64,000 bases of DNA from assembly GCA_010672965.1 (NCBI GenBank), contig JAAHFN010000003.1, positions 145,505-209,504 on the forward strand, written 5' to 3'. How positions within the stretch are numbered: the stretch's first letter is position 1; each line of letters starts with the position of its first letter. The position numbers and the translations under genes are program-made. Source of the stretch: Oscillatoria sp. SIO1A7. GTDB lineage: Bacteria; Cyanobacteriota; Cyanobacteriia; Cyanobacteriales; Laspinemataceae. Shown piece after piece: positions 34,810 through 43,861 of this stretch. Under the pieces are notes generated by a model, which was not told the DNA's origin, made no database searches, and worked only from the letters and a program-made list of their open reading frames with translations.

Positions 34810-36333
34810 TTAAAACTTTACCTTGGTCCCTGGGCCAAAATAATCAGGGGTAAAGCTGCCATGCAATGCGTAAGGAATGTGATGCTTTAAGTGGAGCCGT
34901 GCGATCGGGCCGAGGCTCAAATCGCGGGCATCCAAAATAGCGACATCAGAGCGATGGTACGCAGCATCATAAATTAATAACATTATCCAGCCATCATCTT
35001 CGCTGGTGCCGTTGGGGCGAGGTACGAATAAAGGTTCGCCGGTAAAGCCGCGTGGCGCTGCACTCCAAATCTGGCGATCGCCGGTTTCTAGGTCAATCTT
35101 AAGAACTGCTTGCAAAGGCGCATTCCCGGTAGCACTTTGAGCGGCACCTATATATAGATATCGATAAGACCGTCCTACGCGATCGGGATGCAACGTGGGA
35201 AACTCGCAGCAGCGACCTTCGAGAACCCGATGGCTCGTTTCCTGGGTCTTTGGATTGACCTGAAATCGCCACAACTGACCTGCTGGCACGGTATCAAAAT
35301 TTACTTCGCGAAAATCTACATTTGGCTCCACACTTGGGAAAGAGTCATAACAAACTGAATCGATAAAAATCTCGTCTCCTTCTTCCCAGGCATTTGCATG
35401 GTGGAAGACAAAGCAGGGCTCGGTATCGATAATTTTAACCTTTCCGTCCCCAGACCCTGGGCGATCGGCTGCAGGAGTTTGGCGCGGAATCAGGAGAATT
35501 TTAGTAGTTTCGTTGGGGTTATAAGCCAAACATTGACCGGCAGCGCGGAAGCCTAACAGAAATGGCAGGGGATTCAAGCGAACTGGATTTTGGAAAAAAA
35601 TGCAGTAATTCGGGGATATTGCCATATCGTGCAAGAAAGCGAAGCCCGGAATAGAATGGGCTTGGCGTCGCAGCATATCGCCATTGCTATTGAACTCGTA
35701 GATTTCAATAGTTGTATAACGACCGGGTTTTACGGAAAAATTTACCAAACAAGGCTCGCCCCCATCCATATGGCAACTGGGGTCAATGCGAGGATGAGCT
35801 GCAAAAGTGTTTCCCTCTTGCAAGATGCCTTCAAGCTCGTCCAATCCCAGAGTTTCTAGACTATAAGGATCTAGCTGATAGGGTTTACCTCCTTCCCACA
35901 AAGCCAGCAGCTTGCCACCCCAATAAATAATATTCGTGTTAGCAATATTTTTATGTGTTAAGTCAAAAGCATTAGCCAGCCATCCCCCTGGCTTCTGAGT
36001 CCCAAACACGCCGCGATAGAGAATCTTGCCAGCTTTTTGTTCTTCGACAAATCCTGTAGTTCGCACGAACCGATTTCTAAAATAAGCGCGACCTTTGGAG
36101 AAAGCAACCTGGCTAATCATTCCATCCCCATCAAAGGGGTGTTGAATGGGCTGGCCGTTAATGTCCAGCAAGCCCGGTCCGTTGCGAAATAAAGTTCCCT
36201 CTAGTTCCTGGGGAATTTCCCCCTCAACGTCGTCAATCCAGTAATCTAATTCGTTTCGTTGCGACTCATAGCCTTTCTGCCAATCCTCGCGGCTATATGA
36301 TAAAGAGGTCGAAGATGCTAATGATGGTGACAT
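34810..36333 (-). CDS. Carotenoid cleavage oxygenase (apocarotenoid 15,15'-oxygenase-like)
   Basis: 507 residues, full length for the RPE65/ACO family. Four iron-binding histidines can be placed: AAHPRID (His180), FLHDMA (His235), FHHANAW (His311) and LHGSFTPD (His491). The N-terminal EGEIPQELEGTLFRNGPGLL and HPFDGDGM are family hallmarks. Such enzymes split apocarotenals at 15,15' to give retinal, on membranes. No rhodopsin gene is in the window. Start at 36333 has no clear ribosome binding site. Confidence 0.93.
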   Translation of the reverse strand: MSPSLASSTSLSYSREDWQKGYESQRNELDYWIDDVEGEIPQELEGTLFRNGPGLLDINGQPIQHPFDGDGMISQVAFSKGRAYFRNRFVRTTGFVEEQKAGKILYRGVFGTQKPGGWLANAFDLTHKNIANTNIIYWGGKLLALWEGGKPYQLDPYSLETLGLDELEGILQEGNTFAAHPRIDPSCHMDGGEPCLVNFSVKPGRYTTIEIYEFNSNGDMLRRQAHSIPGFAFLHDMAISPNYCIFFQNPVRLNPLPFLLGFRAAGQCLAYNPNETTKILLIPRQTPAADRPGSGDGKVKIIDTEPCFVFHHANAWEEGDEIFIDSVCYDSFPSVEPNVDFREVNFDTVPAGQLWRFQVNPKTQETSHRVLEGRCCEFPTLHPDRVGRSYRYLYIGAAQSATGNAPLQAVLKIDLETGDRQIWSAAPRGFTGEPLFVPRPNGTSEDDGWIMLLIYDAAYHRSDVAILDARDLSLGPIARLHLKHHIPYALHGSFTPDYFGPGTKVKF

Positions 36334-36583
36334 TTTGAGTTATTAGTTCTTAGCTTGAGAGTTTTGAGTTTTTAGTTATAGCACTATGGATCTTGGGAAC
36401 GGACAGTCACAAAACGCAAACAGTGCGTATGGCAGGACTGAGCTAGGACTGCTGACTGCCGTTCGCGCAGCGTCTCCGCAGGAGAATCGCATGATAGCTT
36501 ACTGCTATATATAAAATTGGTTCAAAAGGCACCCCATGCCAATTCCCAATTCCCTATGAAGTGTAAGAGGATTCCAAGAAATA

Positions 36584-36721
36584 ATATCAAATCCGGTTAA
36601 ACAGTCACAGTATCTGTAGGGGCGGTGCCCCCGGGAGCGCCCCGGCCGCCTCAGACCAATCGGGGCAACCACGGGGGGATTGCCCCTACGGTATTTATGA
36701 GTAACTAACCGGATTTGATAT
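36584..36721. mobile_element. MITE family D, copy 3 (uninterrupted)
   Basis: 138 bp with ends ATATCAAATCCGGTTAA and TAACCGGATTTGATAT. The interior matches 24909-25136 apart from the nested element there. No clear target duplication is visible. Confidence 0.75.
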
Positions 36722-36735
36722 AAATTACCCAATTC

Positions 36736-36791
36736 GTAGGACGGGCGTCCCGCCTGTCCCAGGCCCAGGACAGGCGGGACGCCCGTCCTAC
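36736..36791. repeat. Perfect 24-bp-arm hairpin
   Basis: Arms start GTAGGACGGGCGTCCCGCC and end GGGACGCCCGTCCTAC, 24 bp each, separated by CAGGCCCA. The same hairpin is found at 20067-20129. It lies 70 bp after the kinase-FGE gene stop and could terminate transcription, but lacks a T-run. Confidence 0.85.
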
Positions 36792-36861
36792 AGGGAAACG
36801 ATGGAGAAATATTTATTTATTTGGAAATCCCTAAAGGGCAAGAGGGCTAGAGAGAAAAGGG

Positions 36862-38574
36862 CTAAAAAGTCTGCCTTGAGGAGAGAGCCAAGCGAAAACC
36901 GCTGTTGCTCCTCCTGTCGCCCGGGCCAGTGCGTCCGCGATATGCCCCACGGCAACCTTTCGCTTGGTAGTTCCAGGCACCACCCCGCATCAGCACATTC
37001 TCTTTGTTGCTTGCAATCCAAGCAGCGCCATCTGTTGGGGCTCCCTTGTAGTTGTCATGCCAAATATCCTGACACCATTCCCAAACGTTACCGTGCATAT
37101 CGTACAGCCCAAAAGCGTTGGCGACTTTAAAGCTGCCAACTGGAGTTGTCTTTTCTAGAAATTTACCTTTTGGACCTTTACCATAGGAGCCTTTATAAAT
37201 AGTTCCCCAGACGTCCCAATCCGTGCCGCAGTAGTTAGCCAACTCGGTGCTAATGGTTTCGCCAAAATGGAATGGCGTCGTAGTTCCGGCGCGGCCGGCA
37301 TATTCCCACTCCGCTTCGCTCGGCAGACGATAGTGCGTTCCGGTATTGTGAGCCAGCTTTTGGCAGAATTGTTTTGCTTCATACCAAGAAATGTTCTCTA
37401 CGGGAAGATTTTCGCCTTTAAAATAGGAAGGATTATTGCCCATAACCGCCTGCCACTGAGCCTGGGTTACGGGATACTTGCCCATAAAGAACCCCGGCAC
37501 CGTTACCCAATGCTGCGGGCCTTCGCGATCGCGTCGCCCTCGTTCCCCATCTGGCGAACCCATTAGAAAACTGCCGCCGGGGATAGAAACCATTTCCAGA
37601 ATTACACCATTACCCAAATCTTCGGTAAAAAATCGAGCGCTGCGGCGCTGGCGATCTATTTGTTGGCCTCTGTCGTTGAGCGTTACTACTGTAAATTCAA
37701 AACTTGGTAGAGGATTAGCAAATAACTTCAACCAAGCGGCGACGGTCTGGGGGCGGTTCACCGGTTCTAATTGCAAGCCTTGCAATATGGCCTCATTTTC
37801 CCAATCTGGAACTTGGCTGTTACATTCCCTCGGTTCCGGCAGGGGCATATCAAACTCTTGCCGGAAGTTGGCGGGTATGGGATGTTTTCCGGTTCGCAAA
37901 TAGTACATAGTCGCTGCCAAGCCATAGACATCGGTATAGGAACCGAAAATGCCCTGGGCATTGTGTTCTTCTATAGGAGCATAAAAAAGAGTTTTGGCAT
38001 TAGTCATGCTATCGGCTACTCCGGGCAGGAACGATCGCTCCTTACCAAAATCAATTAAAACCGCCTTGCCATCTCGATCGCCATCTGAGAGGCGCAACAT
38101 AATATTTTGCGGTTTAATATGCCGATGCAATAGCTCGTTTTCGTGGACGAGAGTCAGAGCCGAGCCAATTTGCTCCACGATCGGGAAAGCCCGAGCGAAG
38201 GACATCGGCCCGCTATCTTCCACTATTTGTTCTAAATTTTTACCCTCTATATATTCCATCACTATGCCCGCCAGTCCTTGAGATTCCACCACTTCACAAA
38301 CGGGCACAATATGGGGATGATTGCATCTGGCCAGCCGCAGAGCTTCGTTAACGAACTTAACTTGCAAGCTTTTAAACTGGGCAACGGTTTTATGGGCTTG
38401 CTGTAGCAGGTTCGGGGTTTTGATAGCGACGGTTTTGCCGGTTTTCTTTTCTATGGCTTTGTAGGTGCTGCCTAAGCCGCCGCCACCGAGGACGCCGGTA
38501 ATAAAGTATCTGCCATCGGCCAATAGCTGTTGCGGTTGCCAGAGCTTGGGTTGCCAGAGTTGCGAGTCAGTCAT
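36862..38574 (-). CDS. Ser/Thr protein kinase fused to a formylglycine-generating-enzyme (sulfatase-modifying) domain; altered catalytic loop
   Basis: 570 residues from MTDSQLWQPKLW at 38574; an ATG at 38601 lies in a repeat. Kinase domain about 20-285: Gly loop LGGGGLGSTY (29-38), VAIK (Lys52), Glu77, DFG (175-177). The catalytic loop reads HRHIKPQN (150-157), so the proton-acceptor Asp is His. Domain two, about 324-570, is FGE-like (MVSIPGGSFLMGS, LPVENISWYEAKQFCQ, RLPSEAEWEYAGRAG, GNVWEWCQD, MRGGAWN, SNSGFRLA). Such FGE-like domains in cyanobacterial kinases are usually binding or sensing modules. With HRD lost, the kinase may be a pseudokinase. It is soluble. Confidence 0.9.
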   Translation of the reverse strand: MTDSQLWQPKLWQPQQLLADGRYFITGVLGGGGLGSTYKAIEKKTGKTVAIKTPNLLQQAHKTVAQFKSLQVKFVNEALRLARCNHPHIVPVCEVVESQGLAGIVMEYIEGKNLEQIVEDSGPMSFARAFPIVEQIGSALTLVHENELLHRHIKPQNIMLRLSDGDRDGKAVLIDFGKERSFLPGVADSMTNAKTLFYAPIEEHNAQGIFGSYTDVYGLAATMYYLRTGKHPIPANFRQEFDMPLPEPRECNSQVPDWENEAILQGLQLEPVNRPQTVAAWLKLFANPLPSFEFTVVTLNDRGQQIDRQRRSARFFTEDLGNGVILEMVSIPGGSFLMGSPDGERGRRDREGPQHWVTVPGFFMGKYPVTQAQWQAVMGNNPSYFKGENLPVENISWYEAKQFCQKLAHNTGTHYRLPSEAEWEYAGRAGTTTPFHFGETISTELANYCGTDWDVWGTIYKGSYGKGPKGKFLEKTTPVGSFKVANAFGLYDMHGNVWEWCQDIWHDNYKGAPTDGAAWIASNKENVLMRGGAWNYQAKGCRGAYRGRTGPGDRRSNSGFRLALSSRQTF

Positions 38575-38615
38575 GGGAATTGAGAATTGGGAATGGGGCA
38601 TGGGGCATGCTCATT

Positions 38616-39926
38616 TTAATCGCTCGCTGAGTTGTCGGGCACCCATTTAAGCAACGGCAGAGGCAAGAGGGTACTGAGATTGGCGATCGCAACCAGCAGC
38701 CAGAGATTGTCAAAGTTGCTTTCGGTTACCCCCAGCCAATTAGTCAAGAGGGCACCCAATTCGTAAGAAGTTAACTTCGATAAGTTGAGAACGGACATTA
38801 GCAAAGCAAATAGAGTGGCTTCTACTCCTTTAGGACAAAGTCTGGCGGCTAAGACTAAGATAGGCATAAAGGCGATTTCTCCCATAACAGTAAGGATGAG
38901 ACTGTCGCCAAGACTGAACCAGCGATCGCCAATACCAATCGCCCGGTTGGCATGAGTGACCAATAGCAGAGCAGTCATGCCAAAAACTGCAGAAATAACC
39001 GTTGACCAGGCGAATATCTTGCGAGTGGGAACGGCTTTGAAGAAACGCTGAAACAGCCAGATGCCAACCAGAGCGGCAATGCTAGTTACCAAGCGCAGGC
39101 GACCTAGGAATTCCGGCTCGAATTCCAGTTCGTTAGTAATAAAGAAGAAAAAAGCAGAGTCAGAACTGGGGGTCGCTTGCCAGATAAACAGAAAAGCAGT
39201 AGGCATCCAGATAGCTTTTTGGCTAAAGGCGCTTTTGAGTTGCTGGAGTTGATTGGTTATTAGAGTAAAGCCGGAGCGATCGCCTTCCACCGGCTCCTCG
39301 GCAATTAACCAAGCCACCCCCGAAACAACTAGGGGAAAGCAAGCGGTAATTAAAAATACTGTTTGGGTAGAAAAGTTTTCTAACAAAGAACCGCTCAGGT
39401 AGGCGGTGATGAGTCCCCCTATGGCCGAGGAGCCCCAGCAGAGGGATTGCAGAGAACCTACTTTACTTTGGGATTCTACTCGGGCTCGCTCTACTACTAG
39501 GGAATCGACTATAACGTCGCTAATTGCTACGGAGAGAGAAGAGAGCAACAAGATAGCTGTGGCGGACCAGGCAGCATGGACGAAAATGCCCATACTAGCC
39601 CAAGATGCGGCCCCTAGCAGTCCGGCGAAAATAATATAAGGACGTCGCCGGTAGCGCAGTATGGGGAAACTATCGGAGATAAACCCAAATAGAGGTTTGA
39701 CCGTCCAGGGTAAAACTGCTATACCCATTAAGGCAGAAACTTCTGCAGGAGACAGGGCCAAGTCGTCTTTGAGGAAAAAACTAACCGCTAGGCGAGCTAG
39801 CCCCAGGATGCCCTGCACGAAGTACACCAGCAGGATGGCAACCAGTTCCGGGCTGGGTTCGTTCCCGAACAGCAGCTTTTCTGCAACAGTTTGTTTGAGC
39901 TTGGCCGTACCAGCCGGAGAAACGGA
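38616..39926 (-). CDS. BT1/folate-biopterin transporter family protein, copy 1
   Basis: 436 residues from MSVSPAGTAKLKQ at 39926, the same start as copy 2; the frame is open to 39962. About twelve membrane helices of the major facilitator type. The family signature region is VYFVQGILGLARLAVSFFLK, PAEVSALMGIAVLPWTVKPL and FGFISDSFPILRYRRRPYI, with DVIVDSLVVERAR in the next half. Known relatives carry folate or pterins; the substrate here is not established. Inner-membrane location. It is about 90% like copy 2 by eye, so the duplication is recent. Confidence 0.92.
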   Translation of the reverse strand, partial: SVSPAGTAKLKQTVAEKLLFGNEPSPELVAILLVYFVQGILGLARLAVSFFLKDDLALSPAEVSALMGIAVLPWTVKPLFGFISDSFPILRYRRRPYIIFAGLLGAASWASMGIFVHAAWSATAILLLSSLSVAISDVIVDSLVVERARVESQSKVGSLQSLCWGSSAIGGLITAYLSGSLLENFSTQTVFLITACFPLVVSGVAWLIAEEPVEGDRSGFTLITNQLQQLKSAFSQKAIWMPTAFLFIWQATPSSDSAFFFFITNELEFEPEFLGRLRLVTSIAALVGIWLFQRFFKAVPTRKIFAWSTVISAVFGMTALLLVTHANRAIGIGDRWFSLGDSLILTVMGEIAFMPILVLAARLCPKGVEATLFALLMSVLNLSKLTSYELGALLTNWLGVTESNFDNLWLLVAIANLSTLLPLPLLKWVPDNSASD

Positions 39927-40069
39927 CATTATAAACTTTATAAATTTCTTTACATTTCTCAATATTTTATAGCATATCTTAATGGGGGCATGGGGAATTG
40001 GGAATGGGGGGATCCTTCGGCAAGCTCAGGAGGGACTTGGGGAGTGTGGGAAGGGTGGGAAGGGTGGGA

Positions 40070-40178
40070 AGGTGCTGCCGCCGCCGCCGCCGAGGACGCC
40101 GGTAATAAAGTATCTGCCATCGGCCAATAGCTGTTGCGGTTGCCAGAGCTTGGTTTGCCAGAGTTGCGAGTCAGTCAT
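40070..40178 (-). pseudogene. 5' fragment of the kinase-FGE gene between the two transporter copies
   Basis: From an ATG at 40178 it repeats the first ~30 codons of the kinase gene (MTDSQLWQTKLWQPQQLLAD, then GRYFITGVLGGGG) with one or two changes. It then runs into unrelated repeat sequence at about 40070. The fragment is followed by the same spacer and transporter start context as at 38574-38660. It is the junction scar of a tandem duplication. Confidence 0.9.
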
Positions 40179-40220
40179 GGGAATTGAGAGTTGGGAATGG
40201 GGCATGGGGGCATGCTCATT

Positions 40221-41534
40221 TTAATCGCTCGCTGAATTGTCGGGCAGCCATTTTAGCAAAGGTAGAGGCAAGAGGGTGCTGAGATTGGTTATGAGAAGGA
40301 GCAGCCAGAGGTTGTCAAAGTTGTTTTTGGTTACACCCAGGAGATGGGTCAATAGGGCACCAAACTCGTAAGAAGTTAACCCAGCTAAGTTGAGAGCGGA
40401 CGTCAGCAAGGCAAATAAAGTGGCTTCTACTCCTGCGGGGCAAAGTCTGGCGGCTAAGACTAAAACGGGCATATAGGCGATTTCTCCCATGATAGCCAGA
40501 ATAATACTGTCGCCAAAACTGAACCAGCGATCGCCAATACCGATCGCCCGGTTGGCATGAGTCACCAATAGCAGGGCGGTCATGCCCAAAACCGTAGCAA
40601 TAACCGTTGACCAGCCGAAGATGGTGCGGGTGGGAACGGCTTTGAAGAAACGCTGAAATAGCCAGATGCCAACCAGAGCGGCAATGCTGGTTCCCAAGCG
40701 CACGCGACCGAGGAATTCCGGCTCGAATTCCAGTTCGTTAGTAATGAAGAAGAAAAAAGCAGAGTCAGAAGTGGGGGTCGCTTGCCAGATAAACAGAAAA
40801 GCAGTAGGCATCCAGATAGCTTTTTGGCTAAAGGCGCTTTTGAGTTGCTGGAGCTGGTCGCCCATCTGAGCCAAGCCCCATCGCTCGTCCTGTACCGGCT
40901 CTTCGGCAATTAACCAAGCCACCCCCGAAACAACTAGGGGAAAACAAGCGGTAATTAAAAATACGGTTTGGGTAGAGAAGTTTTCTAATAACCCACCGCT
41001 CAGGTAGGCGGTGATGAGCCCCCCTACAGCCGAGGAGCCCCAGCAGAGGGATTGCAGGGAACCTACTTTACTTTGAGATTCTCCTCTGGCTCGCTCCACC
41101 ACCAGGGAATCTGCTATAACGTCGCTGACTGCCACGGAGAGGGTACAGAGCAACATGATAGCTGTGGCAGACCATGTATCATGGACCACGGTGGCCATAG
41201 CAGCCCAAGATGCGGCCCCGAGCAGTCCGGAGAATACAATATAAGGACGTCGCCGATAGCGCAGTATGGGGAAACTATCGGAGATCAATCCGAATAGAGG
41301 TTTGACCGTCCAGGGTAAAAGTGCTATACCCGTTAAGGCGGAGACTTCTGCAGGAGACAGGGCCAGTTCGTCTTTGAGGAAAAAACTAACCGCAAGGCGA
41401 GCCAGCCCCAGGATGCCCTGCACGAAGTACACCAGCAGGATGGCAACCAGTTCCGGGCTGGGTTCGTTCCCGAACAACAGCTTTTCTGCAACAGTTTGTT
41501 TGAGCTTGGCCGTACCAGCCGGAGAGACGGACAT
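40221..41534 (-). CDS. BT1/folate-biopterin transporter family protein, copy 2
   Basis: 437 residues, starting MSVSPAGTAKLKQ. Twelve-helix topology and motifs as in copy 1 (PWTVKPLFGLISDSFPILRY, DVIADSLVVERARGESQSKV). Differences cluster in loops and the C-terminal helices (WLLLLITNLSTLLPLPLLKW against WLLVAIANLSTLLPLPLLKW). Both reading frames are intact, so both copies are probably functional. Directly upstream lies the CCCCACA-type array at 41580-41715. Confidence 0.92.
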   Translation of the reverse strand: MSVSPAGTAKLKQTVAEKLLFGNEPSPELVAILLVYFVQGILGLARLAVSFFLKDELALSPAEVSALTGIALLPWTVKPLFGLISDSFPILRYRRRPYIVFSGLLGAASWAAMATVVHDTWSATAIMLLCTLSVAVSDVIADSLVVERARGESQSKVGSLQSLCWGSSAVGGLITAYLSGGLLENFSTQTVFLITACFPLVVSGVAWLIAEEPVQDERWGLAQMGDQLQQLKSAFSQKAIWMPTAFLFIWQATPTSDSAFFFFITNELEFEPEFLGRVRLGTSIAALVGIWLFQRFFKAVPTRTIFGWSTVIATVLGMTALLLVTHANRAIGIGDRWFSFGDSIILAIMGEIAYMPVLVLAARLCPAGVEATLFALLTSALNLAGLTSYEFGALLTHLLGVTKNNFDNLWLLLLITNLSTLLPLPLLKWLPDNSASD

Positions 41535-41579
41535 TATAAACTTTTCTTTACATTTATCAATATTTTATAGCATATCTTA

Positions 41580-41715
41580 ATGAAGAAGGGTGTAGGGTGT
41601 GGGGTGTGGGGTGTAGGGGGAAGAGCGGAAGAGCGGAAGAGCGGAAGAGCGGAATTGGGCACACCCTACACCCTACACCCCACACCCACACCCCACACCC
41701 CACACCCCACACCCC
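41580..41715. repeat. Mixed GGGTGTA / AGCGGAAG / CCCCACA tandem arrays
   Basis: GGGTGTAGGGTGTGGGGTG, four AGCGGAAG octamers, then CACCCTA and CACCCCA heptamers on the same strand. The first and last parts are mutually inverted and could fold back on each other. It precedes the gene at 41727. Confidence 0.9.
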
Positions 41716-41726
41716 AACCAAAAGCT

Positions 41727-42260
41727 ATGAACGATTTTTCAGTTCCAGAGACGATAAACTTTCAGGAGGCGATCGCCCTGACCCAATCCTTGCTAGAACG
41801 CCTGGAGCAAGGTAGCGAGGAAGGAATAGAGGCGGCGGTCCAAAAGCTAACCAGCAGCACTCCGGCCGCCCGAGGCTTTTTTGTCGCCTATCTTACGGAC
41901 GATCGCTTTCTTGCAGATAACCCATCGGAGGCGGTGCTGCGAGGGTTAAAGTCTTCGCCGGATATAGTTGCAGAACTGCTGGTCAAAAATCTAGCTATGT
42001 CCTCTGCGATGGTAGTGGCGCATCGCCGCAACAGCGATCTAGCGATGGCCAAACAATCCGAGCGGGTAAGCGATCGCTCTCTTAATTTGCTTAAAATTCT
42101 GCAATTTCCCTCGGTGCCCGAGCTAGCTGGCCAACTCCTAAACAGCGCCCGCACTGGCTCCGGTCAATACGAATCTTTTCTGGAGCTATGGGGATACGAT
42201 GCCTCCCAAAGGGAAGCTATATGCCAATCCTTAGAGTTATTTCTAGAGGCTCTACCGTAA
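41727..42260 (+). CDS. Conserved hypothetical protein
   Basis: 177 residues from MNDFSVPETINFQEAIALTQ at 41727. The open frame extends to 41580, but only through tandem repeats (Gly-Val-Trp and His-Thr-Pro runs), so the later start is chosen. The product is helical and soluble with no known domain: LTSSTPAARGFFVAYLTDD, LVKNLAMSSAMVVAHRR and RTGSGQYESFLELWGYD. It resembles conserved cyanobacterial proteins of unknown function. Confidence 0.75.
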   Translation: MNDFSVPETINFQEAIALTQSLLERLEQGSEEGIEAAVQKLTSSTPAARGFFVAYLTDDRFLADNPSEAVLRGLKSSPDIVAELLVKNLAMSSAMVVAHRRNSDLAMAKQSERVSDRSLNLLKILQFPSVPELAGQLLNSARTGSGQYESFLELWGYDASQREAICQSLELFLEALP

Positions 42261-42427
42261 ATAAATTGCGAGTTGGGCATGGGGCATAGGGCATTGGGCA
42301 TTGGTGAGAGGATTAAAATTTAAGGTATTTGAGGGTTAAGTTGAAGATTGGCAATTCAAAATTGAACCCTCAAAATTCAAGACATGCCAATGCCCAATGC
42401 CCCATGCCCCATGCCCAATGACCCAAA

Positions 42428-43666
42428 TTACTGCAATTGATTTTTCGACAAGACGCCATTGGCCACATCTTCGATTAGTTGCATATGGCGGGGGAGAAGT
42501 AAATTTTGGGAATAGCGTTCTAATACTGTTTCCCGGGCTTTTTGCCGAATTTGCGCCATGCGATCGGGACTGTCCATTACTTCATCTACGCGATCGGCGA
42601 TTTGCTTGGGAGAAAAGAAATCGACGAGCAAGCCATTTTCGCCATCGCGAATAACTTCAACTACTGGCGGCGTCTCGGAACCAATAACCACGCAGCCCAC
42701 GGACAAGGCTTCGATCGCCGACCAAGATAAAACAAATGGCCGAGTTAAATATATATGAGCATCAGAGGCTTGAATCACTTTCAGGTACAAGCCGTAGGGC
42801 AAGGAGCCAACAAAGTGAACTCGGGATAAATCTAGGGGAACCTTTTCGAGCATGTGTTCTTTATAGCTTTTGCCATTGGGCAAGGGTTTCCCATAGCAAA
42901 CTCGCTCGGAACCGACCACGACCACATGACAGTTCGGGCGGCGCTCCTGGATATAGGCAATAGACTCGATGAATTCTGGAAAACCGCGATAGGGTTCCAT
43001 GCCTCGGGCCACATAGGTCACCAGTTCGCTCACATGAGAAAGGTCGAGATTGGGCAAAACTAATTTAGCCCCCGGATTGGGTTTGAAGTATTCGGTATCG
43101 ACCCCATCGTGCATAACAGAAATCTTGCTTTGGAATTCTGGGGGAAACTGCGATCGCTGCCAATATGTAGGCGATATCCCCCAGTCGCAGGTATATAAAT
43201 CGATTAAAATTGGCGCGCTTTTTACCCGGATGCGCGCCTCGTCATCGAAGCTAATCGGATCTGCCGGATCGAAATTGGCGTCGGAGCCCTTTGCGTGATA
43301 AAACCATTCAAAATAACATAGCAGCGGCGTATCGGGAAAAACCTCTTTCATAAAGATAGTTGGTCCCCAACCGGAATGACCGTAGATGATATCCGGCACG
43401 AATCCTTGAGACTTGAGCTTGTCTGCCATCCTAAATACCGCTTGTCCCGTTAGCACCGCACTTTCTAGAGGACGAACGTAGTGATGCGTGCCCGGATTCG
43501 GTTCCCGAGTCGTCGCGTATAGTGCCTTTTTTACTCCGGGTATTTTCCACTCGGGACGCTCGTTTTTTGTTCCAAATATCACCTGATTGTTAGGATTGCG
43601 TCCTAGCAGGGTTGCAACATGGCGAAACTGAGCCGGAAAATTGGGATGTAAGATTAAAACTCGCAT
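42428..43666 (-). CDS. Family 4 glycosyltransferase
   Basis: 412 residues, starting MRVLILHPNFPAQFRHVATL. The C-terminal Rossmann half carries the retaining-transferase donor site: YVARGMEPYRGFPEFIES and LSWSAIEALSVGCVVIGSET, with the EX7E-type acidic pair around ALSVGCVVIG and VVEVIRDGENGLL. It transfers a sugar from a nucleotide donor; the acceptor is unknown. The sequence upstream of the start is a GGAATTG repeat, so there is no clear ribosome binding site. Near methyl- and sulfotransferases, a glycan-decoration role is likely. Confidence 0.9.
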   Translation of the reverse strand: MRVLILHPNFPAQFRHVATLLGRNPNNQVIFGTKNERPEWKIPGVKKALYATTREPNPGTHHYVRPLESAVLTGQAVFRMADKLKSQGFVPDIIYGHSGWGPTIFMKEVFPDTPLLCYFEWFYHAKGSDANFDPADPISFDDEARIRVKSAPILIDLYTCDWGISPTYWQRSQFPPEFQSKISVMHDGVDTEYFKPNPGAKLVLPNLDLSHVSELVTYVARGMEPYRGFPEFIESIAYIQERRPNCHVVVVGSERVCYGKPLPNGKSYKEHMLEKVPLDLSRVHFVGSLPYGLYLKVIQASDAHIYLTRPFVLSWSAIEALSVGCVVIGSETPPVVEVIRDGENGLLVDFFSPKQIADRVDEVMDSPDRMAQIRQKARETVLERYSQNLLLPRHMQLIEDVANGVLSKNQLQ

Positions 43667-43675
43667 AAATGTTGG

Positions 43676-43860
43676 GAATTGGGAATTGGGAATTGGGCTA
43701 AAAATTAGGGTGTAGGGTGTGGGGTGTAGGGTGTAGGCAAAGAGAGGGTGAAGGGTGGGAAGGGTGAGAAGAATTAAATCAAATTATCTCCCCCCATCTC
43801 CCCCCACACTCCCCACCCACCCTTTCTTATCCCTACACCCTACACCCTACACAAGAGCAC
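43676..43860. repeat. GGAATTG and GGGTGTA tandem arrays
   Basis: GGGAATT heptamers, GGGTGTA/GGGTGTG heptamers, then CACCCTA heptamers on the other side of a CCCCATCTCCCCC stretch. No gene lies in the 195-bp gap between the methyltransferase and the glycosyltransferase. Confidence 0.9.
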
Positions 43861-43861
43861 C

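Larger units (their letters stand above)
36334..36861. other. Repeat-filled intergenic gap
   Basis: No gene. It holds the shared block at 36420-36460 (also inverted at 17314-17354), a MITE family D element (36584-36721) and the GTAGGACGGGCG hairpin (36736-36791). Confidence 0.7.
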
